Shown in pieces: positions 1-7,532 of a DNA stretch of 19,097 nucleotides; the stretch's first letter is position 1, and each line of letters starts with the position of its first letter. Origin of the DNA: Bacilli bacterium (lineage in GTDB: Bacteria; Bacillota_I; Bacilli_A; RFN20; CAG-826); the NCBI GenBank assembly GCA_016298185.1, contig JAEDDA010000019.1, positions 1-19,097 of the forward strand, in the 5' to 3' direction. The position numbers and the translations under genes are program-made. The notes beneath the pieces were generated by a model that was not told the DNA's origin, made no database searches, and worked only from the letters and a program-made list of their open reading frames with translations.

Positions 1-14
1 TATCGAAAAATATT

Positions 15-50
15 GAAGGCTCAGTCCAACAACTGGGCCTTTTCTCTTTT
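15..50 (+). terminator. Intrinsic terminator of an upstream gene outside the window
   Basis: An 8-bp stem (GGCTCAGT at 18-25 with ACTGGGCC at 32-39, one G-U pair) closes a 6-nt loop and runs straight into a T-rich tract from 40 on. Flanking A-T pairs extend the stem by two. This is a classical rho-independent terminator. It shows that the next gene starts a new transcription unit. Confidence 0.85.
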
Positions 51-63
51 TCCAATTCCAATC

Positions 64-92
64 TTTTCATTTTTTGGGTGTACGTGTATAAT
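64..92 (+). promoter_or_regulatory. Sigma-A type promoter of the surface-protein unit
   Basis: A perfect -10 TATAAT lies at 87-92. A weak -35 TTTTCA (four of six consensus bases) lies at 64-69, giving a 17-bp spacer. The palindromic operator begins 6 nt after the -10, so a bound repressor would sit over the transcription start. The -35 assignment is less certain than the -10. Confidence 0.7.
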
Positions 93-98
93 AAGATT

Positions 99-114
99 AG
101 TAAAACGTTTTACT
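99..114. promoter_or_regulatory. LacI-family operator, perfect palindrome
   Basis: AGTAAAACGTTTTACT is a perfect 16-bp palindrome centred on CG, the shape bound by LacI/PurR/CcpA-type dimers through the hinge helix. It lies 6 nt downstream of the -10, a repressing position. A 14/16 copy sits before the ABC ATPase gene at the same distance from a -10-like box. The natural partner is the LacI-family regulator encoded at 5533-6543. A CcpA cre site is the alternative, although the outer bases (AGT/ACT rather than TG/CA) fit cre less well. Confidence 0.75.
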
Positions 115-161
115 TATTTATACGTAATTCGAAAAAAATACTTTACTGAAGGAGATTTTTT

Positions 162-1298
162 ATGAAATTAGGTAAAATCATTCTTCCAGCATTACTAGCC
201 ATCGGTGCAGTAAGTGGTTTTGCATTTGCAAAGCAAGCGGAAGAAAAACAACTCGCTCCAGCCGCAGCGTTAACATATGCTGGCGATTATGAAATCGATG
301 TCGGCATGAATGTTAAGGCATCTAGTCAAGCAGGTCAAACTTGGTCAGAAACAGTCTTCTGGCTAGGTTTACAAAGTGGCGATGTCTCTCAAGGGGATTA
401 CATTGCTGTTAGATTAAAATCAGAAAGTACAACTGGATCTTATTTTGACTTTATGCCAAATGTTAACGGAACAATTTGGAAAGTCCAACTTGCCGAAGCA
501 AATGTTTTTGATTCAGATTTGGGTGGTGTGAAAATCATTCCTGCCGTTGCAGCAAATGCTGGTGTTGCTCAAACCTATGCTGGTGGTAGACACTATGATT
601 TCGCAATGCACATTGCACCTGCTGATGATGTTTGGATTTGTGTACCAAAAACTTCATTTACAAGAAATCATTCCGAGAATTCAGTTACTGCTCCTGAATG
701 GAATTCAGGACTTTGGGCAATCTATTTTAGATTCTATGGAACCACATATGATAATATCAACTTCAATATTGGTAATATCTATTCAGCAAACATTGATAGC
801 GATGGCCATTTAGTAAAAAAGACATGTCTTGTCAATTGGGCTGATGTTGCAGATAGTTCTACAATTCATCCAGACTTTAATCCTCAATTGATTGATTTGA
901 CTCGCAATAACTTAAACTTAGTTCCAGCAGCAAAATTTGTTCAACAAATTGAAAATGTTGATGCTTGTAACGCAACACAAGCAACAGCTGCCTATAACAA
1001 TTTAAATGAAACATATAGTGGTTTAACCAATGTTCAAAAATTCTATTTAGATGAATACCAAATCTATGACTATGCTGATGGTGATACAGGTCATACAGGT
1101 GGAAGAGGCGTTGCTTATTCTGCTTCTGCTAAATGGGCACAAATCTGTGCAGCAGCAGGTCATGCTTCAAGTGCAAGAATTCTCTTCAACAAGAAGAATG
1201 ACTCAATCGTCTTAACAGTTGCTTTGACAAGCACATTAGTGCTTCTTTCAGTCGCTGGTGCATACTTCATCATTAGAAGAAGAAAATTACAAAAATAA
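162..1298 (+). CDS. Secreted, membrane-anchored single-module surface protein
   Basis: The 378-aa product has a signal peptide (1-23, ending AFA). A module of about 200 residues (43-245) follows, containing the 'IAVRLK', 'W-ICVP', 'WAIYFRFYGTTYDN' and 'GNIY' elements that recur in the surface proteins at 1357 and 11156. A helical C-terminal domain (about 256-332) carries 'IYDYADGDTGHTGG' and 'ASAKWAQI'. The end is a membrane helix (about 347-369) and the basic tail RRRK. There is no LPXTG-like motif, so anchoring is by the helix. The start is set by AAGGAG at 149-154, 7 nt before ATG. I do not recognise a named family; a beta-sandwich glycan-binding role is inference from the locus. It is first in a unit under the palindromic operator, so it is probably induced with the transporter operon. 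Confidence 0.85.
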   Translation: MKLGKIILPALLAIGAVSGFAFAKQAEEKQLAPAAALTYAGDYEIDVGMNVKASSQAGQTWSETVFWLGLQSGDVSQGDYIAVRLKSESTTGSYFDFMPNVNGTIWKVQLAEANVFDSDLGGVKIIPAVAANAGVAQTYAGGRHYDFAMHIAPADDVWICVPKTSFTRNHSENSVTAPEWNSGLWAIYFRFYGTTYDNINFNIGNIYSANIDSDGHLVKKTCLVNWADVADSSTIHPDFNPQLIDLTRNNLNLVPAAKFVQQIENVDACNATQATAAYNNLNETYSGLTNVQKFYLDEYQIYDYADGDTGHTGGRGVAYSASAKWAQICAAAGHASSARILFNKKNDSIVLTVALTSTLVLLSVAGAYFIIRRRKLQK

Positions 1299-1317
1299 TT
1301 ATTATTTATAATAAATA

Positions 1318-1346
1318 AAGAGAAGGTGGTGTCTCCACCTTTTCTT
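1318..1346 (+). terminator. Strong hairpin between the two surface-protein genes
   Basis: A 12-bp stem (1318-1329 with 1335-1346, one G-U pair) closes the 5-nt loop TGTCT. The U-rich part is inside the 3' arm (CCACCTTTTCTT) and only ATT follows, so termination may be partial. The next start codon is just 10 nt downstream and no separate promoter is visible, which suggests attenuation or processing rather than a full stop. Confidence 0.55.
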
Positions 1347-1356
1347 ATTGGTAGAT

Positions 1357-3477
1357 ATGAAAAAGATTTTATTAACATTATTAGGATTATCTTTATTAGC
1401 GGGAAATCTGCTATACCTTTCTAATGCCAATAAAAACATATCTATTTCAAAAGCGGATTCCACTCAAGCGGAACTATTGTTTGGTCATGGAACTGCAGGT
1501 GTTGACGAGTTCTATAATTACTGTCCTTCTATAATGGAAGAAAGCGATGGAACTAGACATATTTATTACTGCACAAATAGAGATGCTGGCGATGTTACTG
1601 ACTATGTTGGTTATAGAAAAGGAACACTACAAAATGATGGTTCTTATTCTTGGAGTAGTGAAACATTAGTGCTTTCACCCACAAGTGGTATGTGGGATTC
1701 AAGACATACATGTGATCCAAGTGTTATCAAAGGATCATTTAACTATTTATCTCATAACTATTCATATTTAATGGCGTATTTAGGCTGTATCACAAGTGAT
1801 AACAGCAATAACGAAGTAGGATTAGCGGTGAGTGATAATCCAATTGGTCCTTGGACAAAAGTGGATTCATTAAATCCTTTTGCTCATTTTACTGGTACAT
1901 CAGGATATGAAGGATGGGAATGGGGATATGGGCAACCAAGTCTTATATCTATAGATAAAGCAGGAAAAGTATTATTTACATTTACCGCAGGTGAAAAGAG
2001 TGGCACTCATGTTTATGTTGAAAAATGGGATTTATCTAATCTTAATTCACCATCTCAATTAGCCAGTCGAAAACAAGTTGGTTTTACTGGTTTAACAAAA
2101 GTAGATGGCAGCGGTGATTCGGTACTCAATAACGTTGATTTTGCTTATGACGAAGCTAGTGGAAGAATATATGGCATTAGAGACAATCATCCAAGTGCAA
2201 CAGCGTACCCAGAGGTCGCTACCGCAGCGCAGCTATTTTATGTTGAACCACATAATAGTGATAAATCCATCGGTGGGAATCTCTTTAAATATGCAACATT
2301 TAAAGTCATCAAAGATATCAATCAAAGTGTTTCCGGTTTAGCAAGAAACCATAACTGTGGATTAGTAAGAGATGAATATGGTCATTTAAATAATCCATCA
2401 CAAATAGAAGTAGTTATTACTGATGGTATTGAAAATAGTAATTGGTGGTCCGCATTAGCGTCTTATCGTTTATATTCATATAAAGTGGATATCAATAGGA
2501 CCACAAACGACTATACAATTGATGTCGGTGCTAATATCACATATACACAAACAAGCACTGACTATTTAGCAACATTTAGAATGTTACCAAATGATAATAA
2601 CTGGTCTAGTGGAAACGCGATTGCTTTAAGAATTAGAAACAATACTGGTATTGATACTCCAATAAGAATGGCGTTTAACTGCACAAACGATTCGAGAAAT
2701 CGTGTTATTTCTAACACTGATGAATCAAAGAAATATTATTTATTATCTAAAGAAGGAACATTGAGCGAGTACGCGTATCGCACATGGGATGGAGATGTTT
2801 GGTTAAAGCCAAACTTTGATGGTTGGCTCATTATGAAAAAAGATGACCAGGTTACGGATACTTCTTATACCAACCAAGGAACATTCTCTTGGAATAGTAT
2901 CTATGCGATGTATTTCACTATTCAAACACAATATGATTCTTACGCAAATTATGATGTGGGAGATATATATTGTTGTAACTTTATTTCCAATCAAATGAAA
3001 TTAGTAAAACCAGTACTTCAATGTGGTTTGGTGGATGCTAGTAACACGAGTAATAACTTTGCAAAAGATTATTATGGTGAATACGTTAATATCTCTAGAA
3101 ATAATTCTACTTTTATCCTAGTGGTTAATTTCATTGATCAATTGATTAATGTCAATACGTGTGGTGATACATCATCAATATATGCGACATTATTGAGTCA
3201 ATATAATTCACTTCATAATAATGGCTTATTCTTATCATATTTTGAAAATGCAGTGATATATGACTATGCCTATGGAGATACAAGTCATAGTGGTGGTTTA
3301 TCTAGTCAATATATGGCATCCGCAAAATGGGCGGAAATCGTAAGAAGAAATACTAATCAATATTCTAACTATATGAACTTTATAAATAACTCTTATACAC
3401 CAATCCTTTTAGTGGTTATCGCATTTATCATTTGTTCATCACTTGGACTATTTATATTTATCAAAAAACGTCATTAA
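1357..3477 (+). CDS. Surface-anchored five-bladed beta-propeller (putative glycosidase) with glycan-binding-like module
   Basis: The 706-aa product starts with a signal peptide (1-24). A propeller (about 40-382) has five recognisable blade starts: 'YNYCPSI', 'CDPSVIKG', 'GQPSLISID', 'NVDFAYDE' and 'RNHNCGLVRDEYG'. The fold recalls GH43, GH32 and GH117. Asp120, Asp261 and His332 are shared with the propeller lipoproteins at 14831 and 17637. Residues 385-580 are the module also found in the products at 162 and 11156. Residues 585-665 repeat that first protein's C-terminal domain ('IYDYAYGDTSHSGG', 'ASAKWAEI'). A membrane helix (about 680-702) and KKRH end it. ATG 1357 is preferred over in-frame TTG 1348 because it begins a clean signal peptide, but neither has a good Shine-Dalgarno site. 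It is probably an enzyme on a cell-surface glycan or riboside; the substrate is unknown. Confidence 0.85.
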   Translation: MKKILLTLLGLSLLAGNLLYLSNANKNISISKADSTQAELLFGHGTAGVDEFYNYCPSIMEESDGTRHIYYCTNRDAGDVTDYVGYRKGTLQNDGSYSWSSETLVLSPTSGMWDSRHTCDPSVIKGSFNYLSHNYSYLMAYLGCITSDNSNNEVGLAVSDNPIGPWTKVDSLNPFAHFTGTSGYEGWEWGYGQPSLISIDKAGKVLFTFTAGEKSGTHVYVEKWDLSNLNSPSQLASRKQVGFTGLTKVDGSGDSVLNNVDFAYDEASGRIYGIRDNHPSATAYPEVATAAQLFYVEPHNSDKSIGGNLFKYATFKVIKDINQSVSGLARNHNCGLVRDEYGHLNNPSQIEVVITDGIENSNWWSALASYRLYSYKVDINRTTNDYTIDVGANITYTQTSTDYLATFRMLPNDNNWSSGNAIALRIRNNTGIDTPIRMAFNCTNDSRNRVISNTDESKKYYLLSKEGTLSEYAYRTWDGDVWLKPNFDGWLIMKKDDQVTDTSYTNQGTFSWNSIYAMYFTIQTQYDSYANYDVGDIYCCNFISNQMKLVKPVLQCGLVDASNTSNNFAKDYYGEYVNISRNNSTFILVVNFIDQLINVNTCGDTSSIYATLLSQYNSLHNNGLFLSYFENAVIYDYAYGDTSHSGGLSSQYMASAKWAEIVRRNTNQYSNYMNFINNSYTPILLVVIAFIICSSLGLFIFIKKRH

Positions 3478-3495
3478 TTATTTCGACAAAAATAG

Positions 3496-3538
3496 AGGTG
3501 AATTAGAGAAAGAAATTAACTTTCTCTTTTTTTCGCCT
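3496..3538 (+). terminator. Intrinsic terminator of the surface-protein unit
   Basis: AGAGAAAG (3505-3512) pairs with CTTTCTCT (3520-3527) around a 7-nt loop, followed by six T (3528-3533). Outer arms AGGTGAA (3496-3502) and TTCGCCT (3532-3538) can also pair. It separates the two-gene surface unit from the transporter operon. Confidence 0.85.
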
Positions 3539-3549
3539 TTAATTGTTAT

Positions 3550-3560
3550 TAAAATATAGT
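3550..3560 (+). promoter_or_regulatory. Promoter -10 region of the transporter operon
   Basis: TAAAAT (3550-3555, five of six consensus bases) lies exactly 6 nt before the operator, the same distance as in the promoter at 87-92. TATAGT at 3555-3560 is an overlapping alternative. A good -35 is not visible; the matching position is in the T tract of the preceding terminator, so the promoter may be weak or activator-helped. Confidence 0.5.
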
Positions 3561-3561
3561 T

Positions 3562-3577
3562 AGTAAAACGATTTAGT
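3562..3577. promoter_or_regulatory. LacI-family operator, imperfect copy
   Basis: AGTAAAACGATTTAGT matches the palindrome at 99-114 at 14 of 16 positions, with an identical left half and two changes in the right half. It lies 12 nt before the ATPase start, so binding would block the operon that encodes the LacI-family regulator itself. This implies autoregulation, probably with lower affinity than at the first site. Confidence 0.65.
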
Positions 3578-3589
3578 AGGTATTATTTT

Positions 3590-5536
3590 ATGGCCAAACT
3601 ATCACTACAACACATTTATAAAATTTACGACAATGGTACAAAAGCGGTAAATGACTTTAATTTAGAAATCGGAGATGACGAATTTGTCGTCTTTGTTGGT
3701 CCTTCTGGATGTGGTAAATCCACAACTTTAAGAATGATTGCGGGACTTGAAGATATTACCGCAGGTGACTTTTATATTGATGGGCAGCTCGCCAATCAAC
3801 TTGAACCAAAAGATAGAGATATGGCGATGGTGTTCCAAAACTATGCTTTATACCCACATATGACCGTTTATGAGAATATGGCTTTTGGATTAAAGATTCG
3901 CCACATTCCTAAAGAAGAAATTGATAGACGTGTTAATGAAGCCGCGGCTATTTTAGATATCAAAGATCAATTAACCAAGAAACCAAAAGCGATGTCTGGT
4001 GGTCAAAGACAACGTGTGGCTCTTGGAAGAGCGATTGTGAGAAAACCAAAAGTCTTCTTACTTGATGAACCATTATCAAACTTAGATGCGAAACTTCGTT
4101 CATCAATGAGAAGTGAAATTATTAGATTACATAACGTTTTAAAAACGACATTTATCTATGTTACTCATGACCAAGTTGAAGCTATGACAATGGGTAGCAA
4201 GATTGTTGTTATGAGAGATGGTGTGATTCAACAAGTTGATTCACCAATGAATTTATATGATTATCCAAGCAATATCTTTGTCGCGGGATTTATTGGCACA
4301 CCTCAAATGAACTTCTTAGAAGCGGAATTATCATTTGATAAAAAACAAGATGTTGTTCTAACTATTGGAGAACAATCTATTGTTTGTCCAAAAGAGAACC
4401 TCTCTAAATTAGATTTATTGAACGTTTATTTAAATAAGAAAGTAAAAGTGGGTATTAGACCAGAACATCTCTTGCTTACTAAAGAAGAAGATAATTCATT
4501 ACCAGTAACAATTAATATTGTTGAAGCATTAGGTAATGATTGTAACTTAATCGCCGAAACCAAAGATGGTTTTAAGTTAGTAATTAAGACTCTTAGAGAT
4601 GATTCATTACGTGTTGGTGATTCTATACGTGTTAAGTTTGACTTTAATAAGATTCATATCTTTGATAAGGAAAGTGAAGAAACACTACTTCCAAGAATTC
4701 CCACACATAAGACTTTCTCCGCAGAAATTAAGAATGATGACTTATTGTTATTAGGTTATAAGATTCATTTAGGCGAAGCATTAAAAGAACAAATTAAAGA
4801 TAACCAAAAGTTATTTATCACAATTAGTAATGACGCCTTTAAAGAAGGAAAAGACTTTGTTTTACCAGTGGTGAATAAAGAACAAATAAATGGAAAATGG
4901 TTAAATACGTTAGATTTTAAAGGTGAAAAATTATTTATTCTCACAGATGAATATTTCTATGGCGATAAGTATGAATTCTCTTTAAAACAAGAAGAATTAA
5001 CCATTTATAATTCTTCCTTTGATGAGTTGTTAAAACCAGTTTCAAGAGAAAACATCATCGATGGAAAACTCATCCCAGTAAAAAGAAAGATGATGTTTGC
5101 TAAAAGAACAATGGTTAGTGAATCTGATTATGACCGTATGGTGGAAGAAAGTAACCTCAAAGGTGAAAAAATTCCAAAGAAATCATTTAAAAACGTGCGT
5201 GTCTTTAACTATTCCTTATTAAATGAAACATTTGTTCCTGGTGATGGAGATATCATTAGAATCTATTCCTTATTAGGAAAGAAATTCCATTTGCATGATG
5301 TGCGATTCTCCATTGCACCTAACGAAATATCTATTTCTGATAGCGGAGTCGCTGGACGTATCCGTCGTATCTTAGATTATGGTGATTCAAAATATTATGT
5401 TGTTGATGTTGATGGACAAGAATTAATTGTTCTTGATCAAGATAACAATAAAGTCGTGGATGACTTAGTGAATCTTCATATCAATGATGAAAAAATCGGT
5501 GTTTACGATGTGAACTTTGGAGTGAAACTATTATGA
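3590..5536 (+). CDS. ABC transporter ATPase, MsmX/UgpC (MalK) type, with long C-terminal extension
   Basis: This cytoplasmic ATPase should power the sugar importer encoded downstream. Motifs are Walker A GPSGCGKST (37-45), Q-loop Q83, signature MSGGQRQR (135-142), Walker B VFLLDEP (155-161), and switch His193 in VTHDQ. The MalK-type 'GFIGTPQMNF' and a TOBE region with 'RPEHL' (about 290) follow. The family is usually about 365 aa; this product is 648 aa. The extra 280 or so residues include a second TOBE-like stretch near 586-640 ('GVAGRIRRILDYG' to 'INDEKIGVYD'), and the rest is unassigned. Enlarged UgpC-type ATPases are known in Mollicutes (from memory). The Shine-Dalgarno site is weak (AGTAGG) and overlaps the operator edge. 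The stop overlaps the next start (ATGA). Confidence 0.95.
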   Translation: MAKLSLQHIYKIYDNGTKAVNDFNLEIGDDEFVVFVGPSGCGKSTTLRMIAGLEDITAGDFYIDGQLANQLEPKDRDMAMVFQNYALYPHMTVYENMAFGLKIRHIPKEEIDRRVNEAAAILDIKDQLTKKPKAMSGGQRQRVALGRAIVRKPKVFLLDEPLSNLDAKLRSSMRSEIIRLHNVLKTTFIYVTHDQVEAMTMGSKIVVMRDGVIQQVDSPMNLYDYPSNIFVAGFIGTPQMNFLEAELSFDKKQDVVLTIGEQSIVCPKENLSKLDLLNVYLNKKVKVGIRPEHLLLTKEEDNSLPVTINIVEALGNDCNLIAETKDGFKLVIKTLRDDSLRVGDSIRVKFDFNKIHIFDKESEETLLPRIPTHKTFSAEIKNDDLLLLGYKIHLGEALKEQIKDNQKLFITISNDAFKEGKDFVLPVVNKEQINGKWLNTLDFKGEKLFILTDEYFYGDKYEFSLKQEELTIYNSSFDELLKPVSRENIIDGKLIPVKRKMMFAKRTMVSESDYDRMVEESNLKGEKIPKKSFKNVRVFNYSLLNETFVPGDGDIIRIYSLLGKKFHLHDVRFSIAPNEISISDSGVAGRIRRILDYGDSKYYVVDVDGQELIVLDQDNNKVVDDLVNLHINDEKIGVYDVNFGVKLL

Positions 5537-6543
5537 GTCATGTTACGATTAAAGATGTCGCAAAAGCGGCGAATGTTTCAATTACCACGGTTAGTTTGGT
5601 TCTCAATAACAAAGCAGAATCTATTTCTAAAGAAACAGTGGAGCTTGTTCAACAAGTTTGTCGTGATTTAAATTACCAAAGAAATTACTTCGCTTCTTCT
5701 TTAAAGAGCAAGGTGACAAATACAATTGGATTAATATTACCTCATCTCGATAGTGGTTATTATTCCCATATCGCTTCTTGTTTAGACACCATCCTCTTTG
5801 AAAAGGGATATACACTTCTTGTGGCAAGCAGTGATAACGACTTTGAAAAAGAAATGAATTTATTTAAACAAATGGAAGCTCGACAAGTTGACTATCTCGT
5901 CATTCTTCCATCAAGTAAATCTTTATTAAATGAAAATAAAAATGTCCTTCATGACGTTTTAAAACAATTAAGTATTAAATATGTCGTATTAGATCGTCGT
6001 ACTGGATTTAACGATCATATTGAAGTTGTTAACGATGACTATTGTGGCGCTTCTTTAGCCGTGGAACATCTCATAAAATGTGGTCATAAACGCATTGCGT
6101 GTATTACAGGACCAAACAATGTCTCTTCAAGTGATGAGAGATTACGTGGTTATAAAGACGTTTTAAAGAAAAACGGTATTTCCTTTGACCAATCTTTAAT
6201 CTATGAAGGTGACTATACTTTTAATACCGCAAGAGAGATTAGTAAGAAGATTATTAAAAGAAACGATATTGATGCGGTTTTCGCATTTAACGATATGAGC
6301 GCATACGCTTTATATGACATTTATGTGGAAAACGATAAGAAGATCGGAAGAGATATATCCGTTGTTGGATTTGATGATAATCCATTCTCTAGTTTAATAT
6401 CTCCGTCTTTAACCACAGTGAAACAAGATATCCACTCTATTTGCTATAAAGCGATAGATGAATTATTAAAAGATAACTCAAAGAACAAAATGATTAAGAT
6501 TTTGCCGACTTTAGTGGAGAGGAAGAGCGTTTGTGTTAAATAG
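5533..6543 (+). CDS. LacI-family transcriptional regulator
   Basis: The 336-aa product has an N-terminal helix-turn-helix (about 4-23, 'TIKDVAKAANVSITTVSLVL'), hinge-helix region ('FASSLKSKVTNTIGLI', about 48-63), and a periplasmic-binding-like effector domain with the usual 'GHKRIACITGP', 'DERLRGYKD', 'DAVFAFNDMSAYALYD' and 'VVGFDDNPFSSLISPSLTTV' segments. Length is normal. It sits in the operon just after the ATPase (4-nt overlap) and is the obvious ligand for the two palindromes at 99 and 3562. It probably represses both units and releases them on an effector such as ribose, a riboside or its phosphate (inference). There is no PTS-HPr/CcpA evidence, and a dedicated local regulator is far likelier than CcpA. 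Confidence 0.95.
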   Translation: MSHVTIKDVAKAANVSITTVSLVLNNKAESISKETVELVQQVCRDLNYQRNYFASSLKSKVTNTIGLILPHLDSGYYSHIASCLDTILFEKGYTLLVASSDNDFEKEMNLFKQMEARQVDYLVILPSSKSLLNENKNVLHDVLKQLSIKYVVLDRRTGFNDHIEVVNDDYCGASLAVEHLIKCGHKRIACITGPNNVSSSDERLRGYKDVLKKNGISFDQSLIYEGDYTFNTAREISKKIIKRNDIDAVFAFNDMSAYALYDIYVENDKKIGRDISVVGFDDNPFSSLISPSLTTVKQDIHSICYKAIDELLKDNSKNKMIKILPTLVERKSVCVK

Positions 6544-7531
6544 AATTTCTTTAAAAAGCGCAGAAAGAAAAGCTTATGAAAAATCGCTAAGTGAAATTTC
6601 TCCATTAGCGAGAGTCCATAATAAAAAGAAATGGACACCAAGTAATGTTCAACTTTTACTCATGGTTTCTTTAGGTATTATCTTTATCGCCATATTTGCT
6701 TATTTACCAATGTTTGGTTTAGTTCTCGCCTTCAAGAGTGGCGATGGCTATCTCAATGTTATGGACGCCATCTTCAAGAGCCAATGGGCGGGATTTGCTA
6801 ACTTTAAAGCTTTCTTTGAAGATCCGGATTTTAAAAACGTTATGACCAATACATTAGGTCTTAACATTTTGCAGTTATTAATTAACTTCCCTGCGCCAAT
6901 CTTATTTGCCATCTTAATTAGTGAATTACCATGGAAGAAGATTAGAAAAGCGATTCAAACAATCACTTACTTCCCATACTTCCTTTCTTGGATCACTTAT
7001 GGTGGTATTATTCTTACCCTTATCAATAGTGATGGTATCGTTAATACAATTCTTATTAATACTGGAATTGCTCCAAATGGTGTGGATTTCTCCACAGCCG
7101 GTTGGTTCTGGCCATTAATTATTGTTACTTCATTATTAAAAGGTTTGGGTTGGGGTTCTATTATCTATACCGCGGCAATTGCGGGTATTGATCCTCAATT
7201 ATATGAAGCCGCAGCGATGGATGGGGCAAATAGATTCCATAGAATATTTAAAATTACAATTCCTTCAATTGCTCCAACAATCGTCCTATTCTTTATTCTT
7301 TCCGTCAGTGGAATTTTAAATAACGGCTTTGATCATATTTGGACATTCCAAAATCAAATTAACTTAGCCACATCAGAAGTCTTAGACACCTTCATTTATA
7401 AATATGGCGCGGTGGATATGTTATATTCCTATACCACAGCGGTTGGCTTATTTAAATCAGTGGTCGCTATTGTGTTACTCGGTATCGGTAACTTTGTGGC
7501 GAAGAAAACCACAGGAAGCGGGGTTATCTAA
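6533..7531 (+). CDS. Carbohydrate ABC transporter permease, LplB type
   Basis: This 332-aa inner-membrane permease has an N-terminal basic cytoplasmic stretch and a first helix ending 'YLPMFGLVLAFK'. 'NTLGLNILQLLINFPAPILFAILISEL' and 'YFPYFLSWI' follow, and the EAA loop 'YEAAAMDGANRFHRIFKITIPS' (from about 223) docks on the ATPase. These features are typical of the LplB/YteP branch of CUT1 permeases, which carries oligosaccharides from polysaccharides such as rhamnogalacturonan or host glycans. The start is GTG at 6533, overlapping the regulator's end by 11 nt, with GGAGAGG at 6516-6522 as ribosome binding site. It should form a heterodimer with the next gene's product. Confidence 0.93.
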   Translation: MLNRISLKSAERKAYEKSLSEISPLARVHNKKKWTPSNVQLLLMVSLGIIFIAIFAYLPMFGLVLAFKSGDGYLNVMDAIFKSQWAGFANFKAFFEDPDFKNVMTNTLGLNILQLLINFPAPILFAILISELPWKKIRKAIQTITYFPYFLSWITYGGIILTLINSDGIVNTILINTGIAPNGVDFSTAGWFWPLIIVTSLLKGLGWGSIIYTAAIAGIDPQLYEAAAMDGANRFHRIFKITIPSIAPTIVLFFILSVSGILNNGFDHIWTFQNQINLATSEVLDTFIYKYGAVDMLYSYTTAVGLFKSVVAIVLLGIGNFVAKKTTGSGVI

Positions 7532-7532
7532 T

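Noticed and set aside
162..3477. LPXTG sortase signals at the ends of the two surface proteins
   Set aside because: The C-terminal hydrophobic helix and basic tail are present, but no LPXTG-like pentapeptide lies before either helix.
7404..7532. Longer N-terminus for the LplC-like permease
   Set aside because: The open frame before 7533 overlaps the LplB-like gene, its translation resembles no permease N-terminus, and ATG 7533 follows the previous stop by 1 nt.
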